NCBI GenBank assembly: GCA_947462335.1
Contig: OX381704.1
Location: forward strand, 48,798,942-48,862,941
DNA from: Harmothoe impar
Lineage: Eukaryota; Annelida; Polychaeta; Phyllodocida; Polynoidae
DNA: 64,000 nt
Direction of reading: 5' to 3'
The position numbers and the translations under genes are program-made. The notes under the pieces were generated by a model. It did not search any database. It saw only the letters and a program-made list of their open reading frames with translations, and was not told the DNA's origin. Position 1 is the stretch's first letter; each line of letters begins with the position of its first letter. Positions 56,852 through 64,000 of the stretch are shown piece by piece.

Positions 56852-59336
56852 CAGTCATGTGGATATTTTTTCATCATTTAAGTCATCACAAGTTGTATGA
56901 CCTGACGTCATGAGTGTTTACCTTGAGTGTAATGAGTATTTAAAATTGAAATTGGAGTTTATTGATATATTGCATTTGTCCTATATTCATCATGTTCCGT
57001 CCATCTTGCCCTTTACAGAACAGGTTTTAATGAGACTTTATGTTTAATTAGTCAGAGGGAAGGCACACACCTATCAGATGCGGAGTGCTTTCCTAATCAC
57101 TACATGACTGTATTCAAGTTTTTTCGTATTTTGATACACGTATTTACTTATCACATCAACATTCACATACGATAAATGGACGCCAATGAACACATCATAC
57201 ATACTTGTTGGGCAATAAATGATTTAAGCCCTTCAAAAAATGTTATAAGTGGTTCAAACCAGGTCCCCTACCCACGTAATAAAGGTGTGCTAACTCATCA
57301 AGCGATGGCAATATGAGAGGCACCAGACCTTGCAGACTACTACATTATTATTTTCTCTGCGGGAAGGCATTGCCAACAAATGGGGCAGATAGTTTAGTCC
57401 AATGACTAAGGCGTCTTTTAACTCTTGGATTTACTGTGTTTGTGTAAACCTTGTTCCATGTTTCAGGCGTTTGGCAGCATCACATGCGTTCTGTCATTAC
57501 GTTGTGATAGTGACCTGATAGTGGCCTATATATAGAGCAAAACATTCTCCTTATCTCAGCTTGCAAACAGAGTGGCTGACTTGAAGTATGTTGTATACAG
57601 TCCTCCGTCTGCATTTAACATATATAGGCGGTCCGATATATTATCAGCATCTGTTAGATGTATATCATTCTGCTTGCGTTAATTTCTATTATGAGTTCAC
57701 CTGTAATTATGACAAAGGCGTATGTTATCCGCTCCCACCATCCGCGACTGCACATGACACTAGTATTACAGTTTCAAACAAGTCATCTCATCTAGACATG
57801 GTCTAGATGTGTGTGGTGTCTTGCTGCTGTTGGTACCCATTTTTATCAGCTGCGTGGAGGGCTCAGTTTCTGTAGGGAGCCATGGAGGTGATGAATCCAC
57901 CAAAGGTTTGGCCGAGTTTGGCAGCCACAAGGGTTGTCCTTGGTGCAGAAAAGTGACCATCCATTATTGAATAATGCCCATGTATCACACAGTGCAAGCA
58001 GTGTGTTAGAAATGTGCAACTCCTGTGATCGATCGTGTTCTCCCTAACAGTACCACACAACATGGAACGTAGATGCCTCACACATGAGCCCACAATATCA
58101 CATTAATGTGTCGGGTAGCATCTATACATTAATTTTAATTCAGGTAATATAGTGAGTGTTAATGATAACTCGAGTATAGCTAAAAAGATGAAGTGGTATC
58201 TAGAACGTCTGATCCTAGACGCAGCCAGAGGTTAGGTTGACGTGTACATGAAACAGGATCTAAAGGACACTGCAGGAGGAAACAATGAGTGCAGTCAGCT
58301 TCAACTTTAACCACAGCCCTGGCTCTGGGACGGCCAAGTTGTTTTCCTTATTTTTATTGAAAGGCTATCACATTTTATCAAAGGATTCCATGGTGAAACA
58401 ATGTGACCGATTGGCCCAGTTAAGTTATCATCTCATCAGGGCAAGAAAGGCGATAAATGAATGGGAGACGGCTTTGAGAACTGAAGCAATTTGGGTTTTT
58501 TCCTCCCATAGTCCAGGCACGTAGAGGCCCTCCTGAAAGATGATAGATCTTGTCTGAATAATGACTTGACAAGACTGCCTCTGAAACTCTTGAGAATTGT
58601 ATAAACTTTGTCTATTTAAGTGTAGGGTACTATTAGAGTGTTGTCATGCTTGGGCACCCGTCCAAGGCTTTCTGTTTAGACCATGTATTAATGGATGTAG
58701 TTTCATTGAGCTTTATCTAAAACAGGAAACTGATGTCATAAATCCTTCTGTATTTACAAAGTGTGTACTTGTAAATGGCGATTTACGAATTATCCTGCGG
58801 CGATGGCAAAAGACAATATCCTGATACAAACTCCCGTCAGGAGGACAAAACCTTTTTATGTGCTATTTATAGCAATCAGAGGGAACATACTATTTACGTA
58901 TACCTCGTTAATTCCAGGTGTGTCGGAAGCAACTTGACATTGGGGGGATGGGCGCGGCCGAACCAAACGAAGTTCAGAAGCGTGCACGATTCTGAGCGTT
59001 AAATGCGACAAACAGAACATTTATTGGGGGTCTTGGGGCATGTCCCCCAAGGAGAATTTAGAAAAAGAAATTGACATAATATGGTTCATTTTATGGTCAA
59101 TTTGTGGGTATTTCTTTATAATAACTATAAAGTAATGAATATAATTTATTAACATTTCCTTTTTTTTGGGGGGGTGGGGGGGGCAATGGATACTCTGCCC
59201 CCCCCATGTCTAGGATTGGGGTGGGGGGGGGGGGCATGCCCCCCTGGTCCCCCCTGTATACCGACACCCCTGAATTCTCCACTGATGTCACTTGATGCTA
59301 TATAATGTTCTAAACAAACACATTCTTTAAAGATGG
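56852..59336. other. Non-coding; G/C-run repeat at 59.16-59.25 kb
   Basis: Long G and C runs at 59160-59250 sit in a GGGGGGCATGCCCCCCTGG-type context that is self-complementary. A tRNA-like minus-strand segment at 57240-57305 is discussed under rejected items. No exon is supported. Confidence 0.4.
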
Positions 59337-59340
59337 TATA

Positions 59341-59763
59341 TCAGCTAATAGACTTCCCAAACCTTTTCTTCAAAATGGATATAATTTTAATGTCAAGGGT
59401 TTTGTTATTATTTTAGCTGATATGCAGTACTCAATGTTAAATATACATGTATACACGTCTATAAATGCTTGATTTGAGATAGAAACCAATGTTGCTTATT
59501 CACCTCACTGAGTCAGTGTCCTCCCTGTGTGAGTATACCGGGAACTAAGCTAATAGGGAAAGCACTGAGCCATGCAGTATAAACACATGGGGAGTTTTAG
59601 TGTCGACCTACAGTAAAGATTATGGCACTGCTTGTGCTAATTTCATATGTTTATAATTATACTGCCAATCACCTTATAAGTTGGAGGATATGTATAGAAC
59701 ATGATATACAATAGTGATATAGCATTAGTTAAAAGTCACCCAAATTTAGCTGATATGCCAGCT
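59341..59763. mobile_element. TTAA-flanked MITE, copy 4
   Basis: Ends are AGATGGTATATCAGCTAA and the complement of AGCTGGCATATCAGCTAA, with TTAA at 59337-59340 and 59764-59767. Its interior is closest to copy 3: both carry TATAATTTTAATGTCAAGGG and the GTTTTGTTATTATTTTAGCT block. Confidence 0.85.
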
Positions 59764-59818
59764 TTAATATAATTCCAACCGTAATACTTATAAAGGTAAA
59801 TATTTACAGCAAGGGTAT

Positions 59819-60072
<254 letters not shown>

Positions 60073-60074
<2 letters not shown>

Positions 60075-60526
60075 CCCTGTCTCAGGTCTAAACCTTGTGT
60101 TCTTGTGTCCTAATGTTAAGGTCATACAGACAGAATCTGAGTCATAAAACAGTCAATAGCTTCCCCATTACCTCACACGGTGAATAGGCCACATGTAAGT
60201 GCTTCACTTGGGACATCTCAGACGACTCAGGGACTGGAGGACCACAGCCTTAAACCCAAAAGTCTAAATACACAGTACATTTCCCGTCACGCAAGCCACG
60301 TCTGCCTCCACGGGCACCACACAGGTCTTTGTCATAATGCTCATGCAGCAGAATGCCCCCCAGCCTGGACCCAGGTTTAGCCTGAGGGCAGGAGAGCCCT
60401 GCTGAATGACCATCCACGCCTCCAGCACCCCCTACCAGCCCCCTTTTAGGCTGCTGAGGTACTTCTTCTTTATTTCTTTAGCAGGGGAGGGGTGAGGGAG
60501 CATGAGAGAGTGGGGATACACTCTAA
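60073..60526. other. Non-coding sequence
   Basis: A plus-strand open frame near 60285-60404 is protein-like but lacks a convincing acceptor, so it is not annotated. Confidence 0.35.
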
Positions 60527-60860
60527 AAAAAGTGTTTCGTTTCTAAACACTTTTTAGCCTAAAACGAAACACTTTCTTGTAACACATTTTGAAACACTTT
60601 TTTCCTAAACACTTTTTCAAAAGTGTTTAGAATGGGAAGTGTTTCGTTTGAAAAAGTGTTTAGAATGGGAAGTGTTTCATTTGAAAAAGTGTTTAGAATA
60701 AAAAGTGTTTCGTTTGAAAAGCGTTTAGAGTGAAAAGTGTTTAGTTTGAAACAGTGTTGAGAATGAAAAGTGTTTTGTTTGAAAAAGTGTTTAGATTATA
60801 AAGTGTTTTAAAGAAAGTGTTTAGGACTAGAAAGTGTTGAACTTTAAAAGTGTTTATATT
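60527..60860. repeat. Foldback repeat built on AAGTGTTT units
   Basis: The first third has AAACACTTT-type units; the remainder has the reverse, a roughly 33-bp tandem unit (AAAAAGTGTTTAGAATG then GGAAGTGTTTCGTTTG). The two orientations can pair into a long hairpin. It opens with TACACTCTAAAAAAAGTG, which looks like a transposon end, but no matching right end was found. Confidence 0.6.
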
Positions 60861-61067
60861 TAAAAAGTATTAAGATATATAGATCTAAGTGTTTTCAATG
60901 ATTTTCATATCTGGGGGTGGGAGGGGAAATATTTTATTATTTCTCATCATTTTCATCAATTCCCATTGTTCATGATGCTGGCAGGTACACATTATCTCCG
61001 TCACTATCGCAGGATGTCTAGATGAGCCGTCCTGGAAGAAAAATGTACATAGGTTAAAATATTGTGT

Positions 61068-61256
61068 GTGGGAGGAGTGACTGGGTAGGAGGAGTGATAG
61101 AGTAGACGGTGTGACTGGATGGGAGGAGGGATGGGAGGAGGGAGGCAACAGTGTTTGGGAGAAAGTGCTTGGTGGGAGGAGGAACTGTGTGGAAGGATTG
61201 AGTGAGTGCCAGGAGGTAGTGAGTGAGTGGGAGAAGGGAGTGAGTGAGTGGGAGGG
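61068..61256. repeat. Purine-rich degenerate repeat
   Basis: Imperfect repeats of GGGAGGAGTGA-type and GAGTGAGTGGG units lead into the main minisatellite. Confidence 0.6.
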
Positions 61257-62737
61257 CATGAAGACAGGTAGGTGGACGTGAAGACAAGTTGGTGGACGTG
61301 AAGACGGGTAGGTGGGCGTGAAGACAGGCAGGTGGACGTGAAGACAGGTAGGTGGACGTGAAGACGGGCAGGTGGCCGTGAAGGCAGGTAGGTGAACGTG
61401 AAGACAGGCAGGTGGACGTGAAGACAGGCAGGTGGACGTGAAGACAGGTAGGTGGACGTGAAGACGGGCAGGTGGCCGTGAAGGCAGGTAGGTGAACGTG
61501 AAGACAGGCAGGTGGCCATGAAGACAGGTAGGTGGACGTGAAGACAGGCAGGTGGACGTGAAGACAGGTAGGTGGACGTGATGACGGGCAGGTGGGCGTG
61601 AAGACAGGTAGGTGGACGTGAAGACAGGTGGGTGGACGTGAAGACAGGCAGGTGGACGTGAGGACAGGTAGGTGGACGTGAGGACAGGTAGGTGGACGTG
61701 AAGACAGGTAGGTGGACGTGAAGACGGGCAGGTGGACAGGCACATGGACAGGCAGGTAGACATGAAGACAGGCAGGTGGACAGGCAGGAAGACAGGTAGG
61801 TGGACGTGAAGACAGGCAGGTGGACAGGCAGGTGGACAGGCAGGTAGAAATGAAGACAGGCAGGTGGACAGGCAGGAAGACAGGTAGGTGGACGTGAAGA
61901 TGGGCAGGTGGGCGTGAAGACAGGTAGGTGGACGTAAAGACAGGTAGGTGGACGTGAAGACAGGCAGGTGGACGTGAAGACAGGTAGGTGGACGTGAAGA
62001 CAGGTAGGTGGACATGATGACGGGCAGGTGGACGTGATGACAGGTAGGTGGACTTGAAGACAGGCAGGTGGACGTGAAGACAGGTAGGTGGACGTGAAGA
62101 CAGGCAGGTGGACGTGAAGACAGGTAGGTGGACGTGAAGTCAGGCAGGTGGGCATGAAGACAGGTAGGTGGACGTGAAGACAGGCAGGTGGACAGGCAGG
62201 TAGATGTGAAGACAGGCAGGTGGACAGGCAGGTAGATGTGAAGACAGGCAGGTGGACAGGCAGGTAGATGTGAAGACAGGCAGGTGGACAGGCAGGTAGA
62301 CATGAAGACAGGCAGGTGGACAGGCAGGTAGATGTGAAGACAGGCAGGTGGACAGGCAGGTAGATATAAAGACAGGCAGGTGGACGTGAATACAGGCAGG
62401 TCGACAGGCAGGTAGAAGTGAAGACAGGCAGGTGGACAGGCAGGTAGACGTGAAGACAGGCAGGTAGACAGGCAGGTAGACATGAAGACAGGCAGTAGGA
62501 CAGGCAGGTAGATGTGAAGACAGGCAGGTGGACAGGCAGGTAGACGTAAAGACAGGCAGGTGGACGTGAAGACAGGCAGGTCGATAGGCAGGTAGACGTG
62601 AAGGCAGGCAGGTCGACAGGCAGGTAGAAGTGAAGACAGGTAGGTGGACAGGCAGGTAGACGTGAAGACAGGCAGGTGGACAGGCAGGTAGACGTGAAGA
62701 CAGGCAGGTGGACAGCCAGGTAGACGTGAAGACAGGT
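61257..62737 (+). repeat. 1.48-kb minisatellite, 20-bp and 32-bp units
   Basis: 61257-61735 consists mainly of AAGACAGGTAGGTGGACGTG (20 bp). From about 61735 a longer 32-bp form dominates in places, made by adding a 12-bp GACAGGCAGGTG block; the two forms are interspersed to 62737. All three minus-strand frames stay open for hundreds of codons, because the unit has no stop and 20 is not a multiple of 3. The resulting 200-600 residue open frames are repeat artefacts. Confidence 0.95.
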
Positions 62738-64000
62738 CTTACCTCTTTCGCAAAGGAACAAGTGGGGAATGGGGGCCTGGACCCCCCAATCAGAACTAAA
62801 GGGGGCTGAAATACTACTTTTTTTACACGACCCAATATAAGTGTGTAAATCATACATCATGTATAAAAACCGATACTATAAGTTAGTTGGAGTAGACCCC
62901 CCTGCCCCCCCCCCCCCCCATGGAGATTTGCTTCCTACGCCTCTGTGTCACCCTAGTCCGGGCGGCGATAGTCCGGGTACTACACCATCCAGGCAGGTGT
63001 TCTTCTGCACCAACTAAAATACTCTATAATAGTATACAGTAGTCCGTTTTTTTCATGAGGTACAGACTGTTTATTTGTGCCAAAAATGTGCCTCAGTAGA
63101 CCAGTTAAGCTGACACCCCCCCCCCCCCCCCAAGAAAAAAACACCCCCCAAAAAAAGAGTACTTATACAAAGCAATCGTACAAGGATACATGTAGTGTAA
63201 TAGTGAAATTATTGTTTTTTTCGTTCTAAACTTCATAGGGATCTGGTAGAAAGTATTGTCTGTTGTTTGTGTGACCGTTTTTTACACTTGGGGCTGCACC
63301 AGTGAGCAGACAAACACAGCTTTTAATTTGCATTATGCATCAAATTAAATTTGTGCATTTAGCACATTGAATGTGCTAAATGCTTTGTATTCGATTCATG
63401 TGTAGTGTTTGTAATTTGAGTTGAATCTAATGCTAAAGCTGCCAAGACAATACTAGTTCGTGCTAATCCCTGTGTATGCATAGTTTTCAAACTGTAACAA
63501 ACATGAAGGCGTCAGTGTCTGCCTAACCCAAGGTGCTAAATACATTGTTACAATTATTGTTGTACCAGTACTACACGTAGGCCTGTATATATGTGTCTTG
63601 AATTATTTAACTCATTATAAAAAGAAAAATTAACGGGATAGGTCTTTTGTAACTTCTTGCTACAATTAAACATGTTCAAAAAGGTATAGCCCCCCCCCCA
63701 CATAGATACCAGGGATGATTGGACCTCCACCCCCCACCCTCACTCCTCTTCCTCACCACCTCTCTCACGATGTTTCAGGCAGCCGGGCGTTTCAGTTGCC
63801 AGGTACTTTTTGCTTTGCACGGCACCGCCCAGACTAGGGTGACGTGACTGTATTGGCTCTAGGCAGGAATAGAAATCGTAATTAGGAAAAAGAGAATAAT
63901 GACAGTGTTCTCTGATATGATTATGTTGTACACGTATTTCTCTTATATTAATACAGAGGTATCACTATTGATATGTTTAAAGTATGCTCAATAATACCAT
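62738..64000. other. Non-coding sequence with long C runs
   Basis: C runs lie near 62886-62899, 63116-63130 and 63691-63699. No exon or defined element was recognised. Confidence 0.4.

Noticed and set aside
57240..57305. tRNA-like minus-strand segment with GGTTTGAACC resembling a B-box
   Set aside because: The A-box is poor and I could not fold an acceptor stem or anticodon arm; at best a decayed tRNA-derived SINE.
60285..60404. Protein-like plus-strand open frame ending at a TGA
   Set aside because: No convincing acceptor, and the opposite strand is also open with a similar look.
60885..62860. Very long minus-strand open frames (up to about 600 codons) rich in Pro, Thr, Cys and His
   Set aside because: They are read-through of the 20/32-bp minisatellite, open in all three frames and without splice signals or domain structure.

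Overview
This is animal (metazoan) nuclear DNA, most likely from a marine invertebrate. It is AT-rich and gene-poor, with long non-coding stretches, many small inverted-repeat transposons, micro- and minisatellites, frequent long C or G runs, and isolated CpG-rich islands with exon-like segments. I cannot name the species. No bacterial operons, CRISPR arrays or rRNA genes are visible, and I found no convincing tRNA gene.

The main object is a complete 5.8 kb tyrosine-recombinase retrotransposon at 2983-8812, read on the minus strand. It is of the Ngaro type within the DIRS order. It has three open, overlapping frames: a gag-like protein, a reverse transcriptase/RNase H and a tyrosine recombinase. 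Its split direct repeats are laid out A1 - ORFs - B1 A2 - B2, and both repeat pairs match along their whole length (A 214 bp, B 206 bp). This suggests a recent and possibly still competent insertion. The gag stop codon is preceded directly by the slippery heptamer A AAA AAC, followed after a 7-nt spacer by a 9-bp GC-rich stem. A -1 shift there enters exactly the RT frame, so this is a textbook programmed frameshift signal.

The rest is mainly non-autonomous DNA transposons. A foldback element at 901-1703 has an 8-bp target duplication (hAT-like). Two TA-flanked elements with CACTGTAAAAA ends lie at 9820-10594 and 39626-40462. Four copies of one roughly 410-bp family, each flanked by TTAA, lie at 18.2, 51.4, 52.0 and 59.3 kb. 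A 100-bp CAGTGGCGGAT element lies at 50.3 kb. Two large inverted structures occur, at 44.96-48.81 kb and 53.5-55.7 kb. A 1.5 kb minisatellite fills 61.26-62.74 kb.

No complete host gene is visible. I list a few candidate host exons that have good splice signals and an open frame. All are low confidence, because splice-like sites arise by chance in 64 kb and I could not run homology searches.
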